Assembly (NCBI GenBank): GCA_002314885.1 | Contig: DCHT01000044.1 | Location: 1-41,765, forward strand | Length of the DNA: 41,765 bases | Direction of reading: 5' to 3' | Origin: Bacteroidales bacterium UBA1745 | Lineage (GTDB): Bacteria > Bacteroidota > Bacteroidia > Bacteroidales > UBA932 | Shown: positions 1 to 7,851 of the stretch, piece by piece | How positions within the stretch are numbered: position 1 is the stretch's first letter | Layout: every line of letters starts with the position of its first letter | Notes under the pieces: generated by a model | Database searches by the model: none | What the model was told of the DNA's origin: nothing | What the model saw: the letters and a program-made list of their open reading frames with translations, nothing else | Translations under genes and position numbers: made by a program

Positions 1-88
1 TATGTTTTTCAATTACTACATACACATAGGTGCGGATGACACCACCAACCAGAGGTTCTATATCGATGATGTTGTAATAAAGAGGTAA
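1..88 (+). CDS. C-terminal end of a secreted protein, partial
   Basis: An open frame from the left edge (in frame from base 2) ends at TAA 86-88. Only about 28 residues are visible, ending in FYIDDVVIKR. An ending with an aromatic residue, I-D-D-V and a basic tail is common at the last strand of beta-sandwich domains (carbohydrate-binding or jelly-roll modules) in secreted Bacteroidota proteins. The PCMD-like protein at 31309-32304 closes in a similar way (LWIDNVKLIM). The catalytic part, if any, lies outside the window. The domain guess is inference from a very short stretch. Confidence 0.5.
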   Translation, partial: MFFNYYIHIGADDTTNQRFYIDDVVIKR

Positions 89-146
89 TCATTGACTTTC
101 TTTAAAATTAACTGTGGTGTAGTGTGGTATTATTTGAAATAATTCC

Positions 147-154
147 TATATTTG
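147..154 (+). promoter_or_regulatory. Probable -7 element for the sugar-catabolism operon
   Basis: TATATTTG matches the Bacteroidota primary-sigma -7 consensus TAnnTTTG. It lies 13 bases before the first possible start codon (168) and 22 before the next (177). No convincing TTG element is seen at the expected -33 distance. The leader would be very short, so translation from 177 is also plausible. Confidence 0.45.
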
Positions 155-167
155 CGGAGATTTTAAA

Positions 168-1460
168 ATGCGTGTAATGGAAAACATCCAAAAATCCGAG
201 AAGTCCTGGGTCAAGTGGGAGGTGCTCCTGCTCCTCTGGATGGCTTATCTGCTCAATCAGGGCGACCGTCAGGTCTTCAACACCGTACTGCCTGCAATCA
301 GGGAAGCGCTCAACCTCACTGACACCTCAGTAGGTCTCATCGCTACTATCTTCAACCTCTTCTACGCCTGCTGCGTGCCGTTCGGCGGCTGGGTAGGCGA
401 TCGCTTCTCAAAGAAATGGGTGGTTACTATCGCCATCCTCTTCTGGAGCGTTGCCACTATGTTCACCGGTCTTGCCAACGGTATGTTTATGCTCATCCTG
501 ATGCGCTCTGTGGCAACCGGCGGAGGCGAGGCTTTCTTCGGACCAGCCAACTATTCGCTCCTGGGCCAGTATCACACCGATACCCGTGCCCGTGCGATGT
601 CCATACACCAGACTGCCTACTATGTCGGCGTGATCCTCGCAGGCTGGCTTGCCGGCCTCATTGCTGACGTCTTCGACAAGACGCATCCTGGCAACGGCTG
701 GAAGTATTCCTTCATCGTATTCGGTGCTGCCGGCATAATCTGGGGCATCCTTATGATCCTTCGCCTCAAAGACAAGAAAGTCGAGGGCAGCGAGCAGCAG
801 AAGAAGGATGTCGCAAATCCGCTCAATGCAATCGCACAGGGCTTCAAGGCCGTGTTCACCACTCCTACGGCCCTTATGCTCACCATCGGCTTCTCAGGCC
901 TCATCTTCGTGATCACGGGCTATATGACCTGGATGCCTGCCTATCTTCAGGAGGAAATCGGTCAGAGCCAGGCTGCTGCAGGCTTCAACTCAATGTTCTG
1001 GACCTACGTGGCCGCCTTCGTGGGCGTGCTCCTCGCCGGAACCCTTTCCGACAAATTCGCTGCGAAGAGCCGCAAGGCCAGAATGCTTCTACAGGCTGCC
1101 GGCCTCGTGCTCGGTGCCGCTCCGCTCTTCATCATAGGTTCCAGCCAGACGGTCTGGGTGCTCTATCTCTGCTTTGCGGGCTGGGGCTTCTTCAGGGCCT
1201 TCTTCGACGCCAACACCTATGCGGTGCTCTATGATGTGACTCCGTCCCATCTCCACGCATCCTGCTCAAGCGCAATGATCACCACCGGTTTCGCAGTGGG
1301 CGCCCTCGCTCCTGTCATCCTCGGTGCTATGAAGCAGTCAATGGGCAGCCTCCAGGCTACCTTCCCTATACTTGGCGTAATCTGGGTTGTATGCGGCCTG
1401 CTTATGGCAGTCGTAAGCTTCACCAGCTATCAGAAAGACTATAATAAACTCAACAGATAA
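168..1460 (+). CDS. MFS transporter, likely sugar or sugar-acid importer
   Basis: A 430-residue major facilitator superfamily permease, the usual length for 12 membrane helices. The N-terminal half has the family signature between helices 2 and 3 (GGWVGDRFSKK) and a first helix followed by NQGDRQVFNTVLPAI, which resembles the anion:cation symporter group that takes up hexuronates, galactonate and similar acids. It is the first gene of a five-gene run; its stop overlaps the next start (TAATG). It probably brings into the cytoplasm the sugar handled by the isomerase, kinase and reductase downstream. The start may be 168 or the in-frame ATG at 177 (MENIQKSEK). The family is clear; the substrate is unknown. 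Confidence 0.9.
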   Translation: MRVMENIQKSEKSWVKWEVLLLLWMAYLLNQGDRQVFNTVLPAIREALNLTDTSVGLIATIFNLFYACCVPFGGWVGDRFSKKWVVTIAILFWSVATMFTGLANGMFMLILMRSVATGGGEAFFGPANYSLLGQYHTDTRARAMSIHQTAYYVGVILAGWLAGLIADVFDKTHPGNGWKYSFIVFGAAGIIWGILMILRLKDKKVEGSEQQKKDVANPLNAIAQGFKAVFTTPTALMLTIGFSGLIFVITGYMTWMPAYLQEEIGQSQAAAGFNSMFWTYVAAFVGVLLAGTLSDKFAAKSRKARMLLQAAGLVLGAAPLFIIGSSQTVWVLYLCFAGWGFFRAFFDANTYAVLYDVTPSHLHASCSSAMITTGFAVGALAPVILGAMKQSMGSLQATFPILGVIWVVCGLLMAVVSFTSYQKDYNKLNR

Positions 1461-2899
1461 TGAAAGCAAGTGCTAAAATCAGGAAGCCTAAAGCTGGCCT
1501 CCTGCTTATCGCCTCACCGAGGTTCAAGAACCTCAACGCTCCTAAGAGGGGCAGCTATCACGACCGCAAGCTCAAGGCCGTAGAAGACATCAAGGCATCT
1601 ATGGATTTCCTCGATCTCGTTTATCCGGGCATCGTCTATGAGAGGGAAGAGGCCGAGAACGCTATGGACCTGTTCTACAACGAGAAGGTTGACTTCATCG
1701 TTGCTGAGTTCCTTTCCTGGAGCGAGGATTTCGCCTGGATCCGTTTCCTCCGCGACTGTCCTCAGATTCCTATGATCTTCACCAACGTGGCCAAGGACAA
1801 GATGACCTTCGAGACCTCTGTTGATGACGACGATTTCATCGATTACCTCTGCGCAGGTACCCTCGTAGGTTCCCTCGAGGCTTCCGGCGACATCAAGAGG
1901 GTTCCTCGCGGCAACGTGAAGGTGGTTATGGGCAACCGTGCCGAGATCACCGAGGAGATCCGCAGCTATTCCAAGGCTGCCCTTGCACGCGCAATCCTCC
2001 GCAAGGCCAACGTCGGCCTTATGGCGAATATGAACGAGGCTATGTGGTCAACCTATATCGACAACTACGACCTCTTCACCAAGATCGGACCTGAGATCCA
2101 CTATCTCCCATATTCTGATTACAAGGAGTTCGTAGACGGTCTCACCGATGAGGAAGTAAAGGAGTACGCCGACGAGCTCACCTCCAAGTACAAGATGGAG
2201 GACGACGTGGAGTACGACAAGTTCATCGGCTGCGTGAAGGCATCCCTCGCCCTCAAGAATATGGCAAAGGCGAACGACATCGACCTGATGATCTACAACG
2301 ACATCGACCGCGCCACATTCAAGGTTTCAGGCTGCCGTGCAGGCTTCTACCACAACTGGTTCAACGAGAATATGTCCATCCTCGTCCCTGAGGCTGACAT
2401 CGCTGCAGGTCTTGCTACCTTCGTGCTGAAGGTCATCTCCGGCGAGCACGTGAACTTCATCGAGCCATTCCACATCGAGGACGCATACGGCACCTTCGAT
2501 GGCGGTCACGCAGGCCCTAACGACCATAACGACCCTAAGTGGCAGCAGAACGTGGTCATTTCCCGCGACGTACGTTTCGCCAAGACCAGCTGGAAGTATG
2601 CCGGCGCTCCTTTCGCCTGGTATCGCTTCAGCCCGGGTCTCAAGACTATGACCGGCATCTACGAGGAGAACGGCAAGTACAAGATGATCGCCACCCTCGT
2701 GGAGTCCCTGCCAGGCTCACAGTTCCTTGCAACCTATTCACACTCTGAGTTCAAGCCTCAGGTGCCTGTGAAGAGGCTTTTCGAGGAACTCCTCAAGGTC
2801 GGTGTCACCCAGCACTATGCAATCGCAGACGGCGACTGGACCAAGGAACTTGCGGCTTTCGCCGAAATGATGGGATTTGAATTCTATAACATTAAATAA
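1460..2899 (+). CDS. Sugar isomerase of the L-fucose/L-arabinose isomerase fold
   Basis: A 479-residue cytoplasmic protein with the overall pattern of the FucI/AraA superfamily: an N-terminal Rossmann-like part, then GTLVGSLEASGDIKRV near residue 135, then a C-terminal catalytic part. VPEADIAAGLATFVLKVISG (about 312-331) is followed by FIEPFHIEDAYGTFDGGHAG, where conserved acidic and histidine residues would hold the catalytic divalent metal. Enzymes of this fold interconvert aldoses and ketoses. It is clearly divergent from canonical FucI and AraA, so no symbol is given. It is translationally coupled to the transporter (TAATG) and 12 bases precede the cupin gene. The substrate cannot be read from the sequence. 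Confidence 0.75.
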   Translation: MKASAKIRKPKAGLLLIASPRFKNLNAPKRGSYHDRKLKAVEDIKASMDFLDLVYPGIVYEREEAENAMDLFYNEKVDFIVAEFLSWSEDFAWIRFLRDCPQIPMIFTNVAKDKMTFETSVDDDDFIDYLCAGTLVGSLEASGDIKRVPRGNVKVVMGNRAEITEEIRSYSKAALARAILRKANVGLMANMNEAMWSTYIDNYDLFTKIGPEIHYLPYSDYKEFVDGLTDEEVKEYADELTSKYKMEDDVEYDKFIGCVKASLALKNMAKANDIDLMIYNDIDRATFKVSGCRAGFYHNWFNENMSILVPEADIAAGLATFVLKVISGEHVNFIEPFHIEDAYGTFDGGHAGPNDHNDPKWQQNVVISRDVRFAKTSWKYAGAPFAWYRFSPGLKTMTGIYEENGKYKMIATLVESLPGSQFLATYSHSEFKPQVPVKRLFEELLKVGVTQHYAIADGDWTKELAAFAEMMGFEFYNIK

Positions 2900-2911
2900 A
2901 GAGTATACGAA

Positions 2912-4783
2912 ATGAGCTTTATGTACAACCCGTTTCCGTTCGATGACCCAAGACCAGTCAATCGTCCGGAACTGTCAGAGAAAACTATCAATTCAGTAAT
3001 TTCAGGCGGCAACCAGAACGTCGTGAAGAAGTTCGTTGCCACCGTGTCCGCACAGGCAGCAAAAGAGGGCGTAATCGTGGCCCTCGACGGCTATACCACT
3101 GCCAACTGGACCGTTTTCACCAACCTCATCGCAAGGGAGTGCTGCCTCCTCGGCCTTGAATTCGAGGCCATCGACGCAAATGCTGCAACTCTCAAGAGCG
3201 GAAAGGAAATCGACGATATGATCGATCCTCTCCTCATCTGGGACACCAAGGTCGACCCGACTCTCCTTTACGGAAAGGTTTACAAGGGTGGTTATATCGG
3301 CCTGATGGACGAGGCTAAGACCGCTGAGTTCAAGAAGCAGGTGCCTGCTGCCAAGGCTGTCGGCAAGATCACCGTCGTATATGGCTACGGCTGTCTCATC
3401 CCTGAGCTCCGCGACCTCTATGACGTGAAGGTTTTCTTCGACATCACTCCTAAGAACTGTATGCTCCGCATCCGCAGGGGCGAATATTCAAACCTCGGCA
3501 AGGAGCGTCCAGGCATCATCAACCGCACCATCCGTCGCTGCTACTACTGCGACTTCGAGTGCTCCGTAAGGAACCGCCACGAGCTCTGGGAGAACAATAT
3601 TCCGGACTGGTACGTTCTCGACAACGATCCTCAGAACCTCCAGCTTATGCCTTTCGAGACCTTCGCTGACGTCTGCGCACAGCTCGTGAAGTATCCTTTC
3701 AGGGCTAAGCCTTGCTACCTCGAGGGTGTATGGGGCGGCTCTTATATGAAGAAGCTCCGCAACCTGCCTAAGGAAATGCGCAACGCTGCCTGGGTATTCG
3801 ACTTCATCCCTATGGAGGTTTCCGTAGTCGTTGAGGCCGGCGCTGAGAAGCTCGACATCAACTACTGCTCATTCGTCCACAAGGAGGGCAACAACCTGAT
3901 GGGCGAGGACTGCGTGAAGAAGTTCGAGGGCTATTTCCCTATCCGCTTCAACTGGGACGACTCCTACCATTCAACCGGTAATATGTCCATCCAGTGCCAC
4001 TCAGGCGGAGAATACAATGTCAAGAACTACAATGAGTTCGGCCGTCAGGACGAGAGCTACTATGTAGTTATCACCGGCCACGAGGCAAAGACCTTCATCG
4101 GCTTCCGCGACGACGCCGACATCCCTCAGTTCTTCAAGGACATCGAGGCTGCCGACACCGAGCACAAGCCTTGCGACTATATGAAGTATGTAAGCTACGA
4201 GGAGTCCAAGCCAGGTCTCCAGGTTATGCTCCCTGCAGGTACCATCCACTCTTCAGGCCGCAACCAGGTGATCCTTGAGATCGGTTCCCTGACCATCGGT
4301 TCATATACCTATAAGATGTATGACTACCTCCGTCTCGACTTCGACGGCAAGCAGCGTCCTATCCACACCAAACTCGGTGAGGAGAACGTTCGCCAGGACC
4401 GCAGGTATTCAGTGATTCACGATCCTGAGTCTCCTGAGTACATCGTCCAGAAGCCTCGTCTCGCCGCTTCAGGTGAGGGCTGGGAAGAGTATATCGTGGG
4501 TGAGAACCCTCAGGTTTACTTCTCTCTCCGCCGCCTCGAATTCGAGAAGCAGTGTGAGCAGGACACCAAGGGCGAGAAGTTCCACGTGCTTACCCTCGTG
4601 GACGGCGATGCAGTACGCGTACGCAGCGTAGAGCATCCTGAGCGCTACTTCGACGTGCAGTTTATGGACATCATCTGCGTGCCTGCCGATATGGGCAAGT
4701 ACGTAATCGAGAACCTTGGCAAGGAGCCTATCAGGGTTCACAAGACTTGCCTGCGTGAAGGATATCAGAATGACCCAAGATAA
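2912..4783 (+). CDS. Kinase-like domain fused to a mannose-6-phosphate-isomerase-type cupin
   Basis: A 623-residue two-part protein. Residues about 30-260 resemble a uridine-kinase/P-loop fold, but the place where Walker A should be reads DGYTTANWT with no GK[ST], so phosphate binding is probably lost. Residues about 290-620 resemble class I phosphomannose isomerase: Q361-C-H363, E381 (in QDESYYV) and H446 (in PAGTIHSSG) match the Q-x-H, Glu and His metal ligands of that family. A beta-rich tail follows. The likely role is a sugar or sugar-phosphate isomerase acting after the upstream isomerase. The next gene overlaps its end by 14 bases, implying translational coupling. Family calls come from motifs only; the reaction is inferred. 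Confidence 0.7.
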   Translation: MSFMYNPFPFDDPRPVNRPELSEKTINSVISGGNQNVVKKFVATVSAQAAKEGVIVALDGYTTANWTVFTNLIARECCLLGLEFEAIDANAATLKSGKEIDDMIDPLLIWDTKVDPTLLYGKVYKGGYIGLMDEAKTAEFKKQVPAAKAVGKITVVYGYGCLIPELRDLYDVKVFFDITPKNCMLRIRRGEYSNLGKERPGIINRTIRRCYYCDFECSVRNRHELWENNIPDWYVLDNDPQNLQLMPFETFADVCAQLVKYPFRAKPCYLEGVWGGSYMKKLRNLPKEMRNAAWVFDFIPMEVSVVVEAGAEKLDINYCSFVHKEGNNLMGEDCVKKFEGYFPIRFNWDDSYHSTGNMSIQCHSGGEYNVKNYNEFGRQDESYYVVITGHEAKTFIGFRDDADIPQFFKDIEAADTEHKPCDYMKYVSYEESKPGLQVMLPAGTIHSSGRNQVILEIGSLTIGSYTYKMYDYLRLDFDGKQRPIHTKLGEENVRQDRRYSVIHDPESPEYIVQKPRLAASGEGWEEYIVGENPQVYFSLRRLEFEKQCEQDTKGEKFHVLTLVDGDAVRVRSVEHPERYFDVQFMDIICVPADMGKYVIENLGKEPIRVHKTCLREGYQNDPR

Positions 4784-5588
4784 ATTATTGCTCCTGGACG
4801 TGGGCGGCACTTTCATCAAGTGCTCCGACGGCAGAGAAATACCTATTGACTCCAACGGCAGCAGCGAGGCCATAAAAGCAGCCTTCGCTGAGGCCGTTGG
4901 GCCTTTTGAGGGCAAAGGCATTGCCGTGGCGATGCCGGGACCTTTCAACTACAGGGAGGGCATCTTCCTGATGAAGCATAAGTTCGCAGCCGTGTATGGC
5001 GAGAATTTCCGCGACGTGGCAGGTGTGCCTGCAGACGTGGAAATCCGCTACACCCACGACGTGAACGGAATGCTCTCCGGCGAAATGGCATACGGTAACG
5101 GAAACGGCTACGACAGGGTTGCTATGGTGACTCTGGGTACCGGCCTGGGTTTCTCTATGTACATCGACGGGGAGATACTTATGAACGAGAACGGTTCTCC
5201 GCTTGTGAGCATCTTCAACCGACCTTTCCGCGACGGAGTCCTCGAGGATTACGCATCCAAGAGGGGCTTCCTTTCCACATTCGAACGCAATGGAGGCAAG
5301 GGCGTCGAGACCGTGAAGGAGATAGGAGTGCTTGCCGCGGAGGGCGACAAGGCTGCCCTCAAGACCTTCTGCGACGTAGCAGACGTGATTTCATCAGCCA
5401 TTGCTCCGATACTGGAGGAAAGGGGAGTGGAATGCCTGCTTTTCGGCGGTCAGATCAGCCGCTCCTTCCGCTTTATGGAGGAACAGCTGAAGAAGGGATT
5501 CGAGGGCCTGACTTCCCTCAAGGCCATATCAACCATATCTGATTTTGACAATGCGACCTTCAACGGCCTGCGCAGTCTCTTTGAATAG
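4770..5588 (+). CDS. ROK-family sugar kinase
   Basis: A 272-residue protein starting MTQDKLLLLDVGGTFIK. The phosphate-1 motif D-x-G-G-T-x-I-K lies at residues 9-16, HDVNGMLSGEMAYG holds the expected catalytic Asp, VTLGTGLGFSMYIDGE is the ROK glycine motif, and FGGQISRSF is near the C-terminus. The zinc-binding CxCGxxGC cluster typical of ROK glucokinases is missing: the equivalent stretch reads IFNRPFRDGVLEDYAS. The start at 4770 overlaps the upstream gene by 14 bases; an in-frame upstream ATG at 4716 would only extend it into that gene with sequence unlike the family. It probably phosphorylates the sugar produced by this operon. The family call is firm, the substrate unknown. Confidence 0.82.
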   Translation: MTQDKLLLLDVGGTFIKCSDGREIPIDSNGSSEAIKAAFAEAVGPFEGKGIAVAMPGPFNYREGIFLMKHKFAAVYGENFRDVAGVPADVEIRYTHDVNGMLSGEMAYGNGNGYDRVAMVTLGTGLGFSMYIDGEILMNENGSPLVSIFNRPFRDGVLEDYASKRGFLSTFERNGGKGVETVKEIGVLAAEGDKAALKTFCDVADVISSAIAPILEERGVECLLFGGQISRSFRFMEEQLKKGFEGLTSLKAISTISDFDNATFNGLRSLFE

Positions 5589-5590
5589 AA

Positions 5591-6445
5591 ATGCTGAACA
5601 CTTATCTTGAACTGAACAGCGGCTACGCTATTCCTGCAGTGGGCTTCGGCACCTGGCAGAGCGAGCCTGAAAAGACCGCTGCGGCCGTACAGAAGGCCAT
5701 AGAATGCGGTTTCCGTCATATTGACACCGCTTCCCTCTACCACAATGAGAAGGAAGTCGGAGAGGGCATTGCCGCCGCTTTGAAGACCACTGGCCTGAGG
5801 CGCGAGGACATCTTCGTGACCACCAAGGTGTGGAACACCGAAAGGGGCTACGGACGCACCCTGCGCTCTTTTGAGCAGTCCCTCAAGGCGCTGAATTTCG
5901 ACTATATCGACCTCTTCCTCATCCATTGGCCTGCAGTGCCTTCCCAGTACGAATGCTGGAAGGAACTCAACCTGGAGACCTGGAGGGCGCTCGAGAAGCT
6001 CGTGGACGACGGTCTCGTGAAGTCCATAGGCGTGTCCAACTTCATGCCTCGCCATCTGGAGCCACTCCTGGACAGGTGCAGGATTATGCCTGCAGTGAAC
6101 CAGATCGAATTCCATCCAGGCTGGACCCAGGACGAGTGCGTGCAGTGGTGCCGCGAAAGGGGAATGCTCATCGAGGCCTGGAGCCCGCTCGCAAACGGCG
6201 ATGCGCTCAAGAGCCCAGAACTTGCTGCGATGGCAGAGAAATACGGCTGCAGCATCTCTCAGCTCGTGCTCAACTGGGTGGCTTCACAGGGCGTGATTCC
6301 TCTGAGCAAGTCCGTGACGGCTGCCCGCATCGAGGAGAACTCGCATTCTTTCGATTTCGTGATTTCGGACGAGGACCTCGCCGCTATCTCAGCCCTTGAT
6401 TCAGTGGCTGGAAAGCGCAGGAACCCTGATCTCGTGCTTTACTAG
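5591..6445 (+). CDS. Aldo-keto reductase
   Basis: A 284-residue NAD(P)H-dependent reductase with the full catalytic tetrad of the superfamily: D45 and Y50 in HIDTASLYHNE, K79 in TTKVWNTERG and H112 in LFLIHWP. IGVSNF and the later PLSKSV cofactor segment also fit. Length and motifs resemble the 2,5-diketogluconate/xylose reductase branch. It starts 2 bases after the ROK kinase stop and is the last gene of the operon. It could reduce the keto form of the imported sugar. Its TAG stop shares the palindrome CTAG (6442-6445) with the stop of the convergent phosphatase gene. Confidence 0.88.
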   Translation: MLNTYLELNSGYAIPAVGFGTWQSEPEKTAAAVQKAIECGFRHIDTASLYHNEKEVGEGIAAALKTTGLRREDIFVTTKVWNTERGYGRTLRSFEQSLKALNFDYIDLFLIHWPAVPSQYECWKELNLETWRALEKLVDDGLVKSIGVSNFMPRHLEPLLDRCRIMPAVNQIEFHPGWTQDECVQWCRERGMLIEAWSPLANGDALKSPELAAMAEKYGCSISQLVLNWVASQGVIPLSKSVTAARIEENSHSFDFVISDEDLAAISALDSVAGKRRNPDLVLY

Positions 6446-7782
6446 ATTGCTTCGTCCAGGACCTTCTTGGCCTCGTCGGCCATAGGCCTGTACTTGGCCT
6501 GGAAGTCGTTCCAACTATAGAAACCGGTGGTTACTTCATCAAGTGGGAGTGCCATCGGTTTTTCGTTGAGCAGGTAGGTGAAGATGAGACCGTCATTGTC
6601 CTTTGCTGCCTTAGGACGGTAGAACACCATCTGGATATTGGCTCCCATCGGGATTTCCTCCGTGTTCCAGAGGCCCCAGATCTTCTCTATGTCGTTTTCC
6701 ACCTGGTCCCAGCCCGGGCACTCCATAAGGGCGAAAAGGGCGACCATACAGCCGTCGTGGCCGAAGCGCAGACGTACGCTCACGCCGTCGGCGAGATCCT
6801 GCTCGGTCTTGTCGAGGAAATCGTGGAGGAGGGACTCGGAAAGTATGGCGGCACGTGCCTTAGGGGAAGGGTAGAGGCCCTTCATATAGTAGAATTCCGC
6901 AGGTTCGATCTTGCCCAGTTCGATGAGCTCGGCCTCGTTGAAGAGGTCGAAGAAGCCCACCTGAGGCACAGGACAGCCAGGCAGGTGGAGGGAGAAGAAG
7001 AACATCTGCCTCTCGAACTCGTAGAGGTCGAACTGTGCGTCTGCCTTGTCCACGTCATTGAAGACCCTTGAGGCGAAGCCCCTGATGTCTATCCTGCTCT
7101 TCACGAATTCAGTGAACGGTGCAGACCATTCTCCGTCGCGGCTTCTCCAGGTCATATCCTCGTTGTTCATATACGGATTGTCCCAGGAATGGGCGTTGAG
7201 GTAGTTCATCTCTGTGCGGCTGCCGTCTATCTCCATCTCAGTGGCCGGCTTCATCACCTTCACTTCGTTGAGGAAGGCGTTCATAGACAGCATCGTGCGC
7301 TCGAGATTGGTGGTGCGCACCTGTATCTTGCGGCTCTTTCCGAAGAGTGAAGGGTAGTTTTTCACCATCCTGTGGGCAATCTGGCGATGCTGCACCTGAC
7401 CGAGCGGAGTAAGTTCACCGGAGCGTCCTTTCAGGTCCGGATAAACCTGCATGAAGCGTTCATATACGCCTTCTCCTTCCTCGCTCAGAAGACCTTCGTC
7501 GTGGGCATCCTTGAGAGTGTTGTAGATGCTGCTGTACTGACTCTCCAGGTGAATGAACCTGGAACCGTGGCGGCCATAATGGGATATGTAACATACTTCA
7601 TAGCCCTTAGGCGCAGCCGGTGCGTCGGGCACGACTGTAGGATACGGATTGTGGATGCCACCGTAGCTGCGGCTGACTTCTATGCCGTCCCTGGTGAGGA
7701 CTGGATCATTGGTCTGACTGGTCTGCTGACAGGAAACTGCTGCGATCAGGACTGCAGCGAGGGCGATTCTTCGAAGGTTCAT
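6442..7782 (-). CDS. Histidine-phosphatase lipoprotein (phytase/MINPP type)
   Basis: About 446 residues, histidine phosphatase superfamily branch 2, the family of acid phosphatases and multiple inositol polyphosphate phosphatases. The catalytic motif is R71-H-G-S-R75 in SHYGRHGSRF, and the proton donor HD is in LRFGHDGCMVAL near residue 365. The signal peptide MNLRRIALAAVLIAAVSC ends in a lipobox with Cys18, so the enzyme is probably anchored at the outer membrane. The start at 7782 gives this clean lipoprotein signal; an upstream in-frame ATG at 7830 would add residues in front of it and lies above the predicted promoter. It is a paralogue of the divergent gene at 7852. Substrates could be phytate or other phosphomonoesters. 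Confidence 0.88.
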   Translation of the reverse strand: MNLRRIALAAVLIAAVSCQQTSQTNDPVLTRDGIEVSRSYGGIHNPYPTVVPDAPAAPKGYEVCYISHYGRHGSRFIHLESQYSSIYNTLKDAHDEGLLSEEGEGVYERFMQVYPDLKGRSGELTPLGQVQHRQIAHRMVKNYPSLFGKSRKIQVRTTNLERTMLSMNAFLNEVKVMKPATEMEIDGSRTEMNYLNAHSWDNPYMNNEDMTWRSRDGEWSAPFTEFVKSRIDIRGFASRVFNDVDKADAQFDLYEFERQMFFFSLHLPGCPVPQVGFFDLFNEAELIELGKIEPAEFYYMKGLYPSPKARAAILSESLLHDFLDKTEQDLADGVSVRLRFGHDGCMVALFALMECPGWDQVENDIEKIWGLWNTEEIPMGANIQMVFYRPKAAKDNDGLIFTYLLNEKPMALPLDEVTTGFYSWNDFQAKYRPMADEAKKVLDEAI

Positions 7783-7811
7783 TGGCTTATGTGGTCGGCG
7801 AATGGACGCCG

Positions 7812-7845
7812 TTGTTACAAATATACGCAAAAATGCTTATATTTA
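7812..7845 (+). promoter_or_regulatory. Promoter of the plus-strand phosphatase operon
   Basis: TTG at 7812-7814, a 23-base spacer and TATATTTA at 7838-7845 (one mismatch to TAnnTTTG) lie just before the ATG at 7852. The leader would be close to zero length. Confidence 0.45.
7818..7825 (-). promoter_or_regulatory. -7 element for the minus-strand phosphatase
   Basis: Read on the minus strand, 7825 to 7818 is TATATTTG, a perfect -7 match. Transcription would start near 7811, giving a leader of roughly 30 bases before the ATG at 7782. It interleaves with the plus-strand promoter in the same 69-base gap, so the two phosphatase genes may compete or be co-regulated. Confidence 0.5.
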
Positions 7846-7851
7846 CGGGTT

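Noticed and set aside
7372..7851. N-terminal extension of the phosphatase at 7852 back to 7372
   Set aside because: It would overlap the divergent phosphatase gene entirely and place a lipoprotein signal in the middle of the protein.
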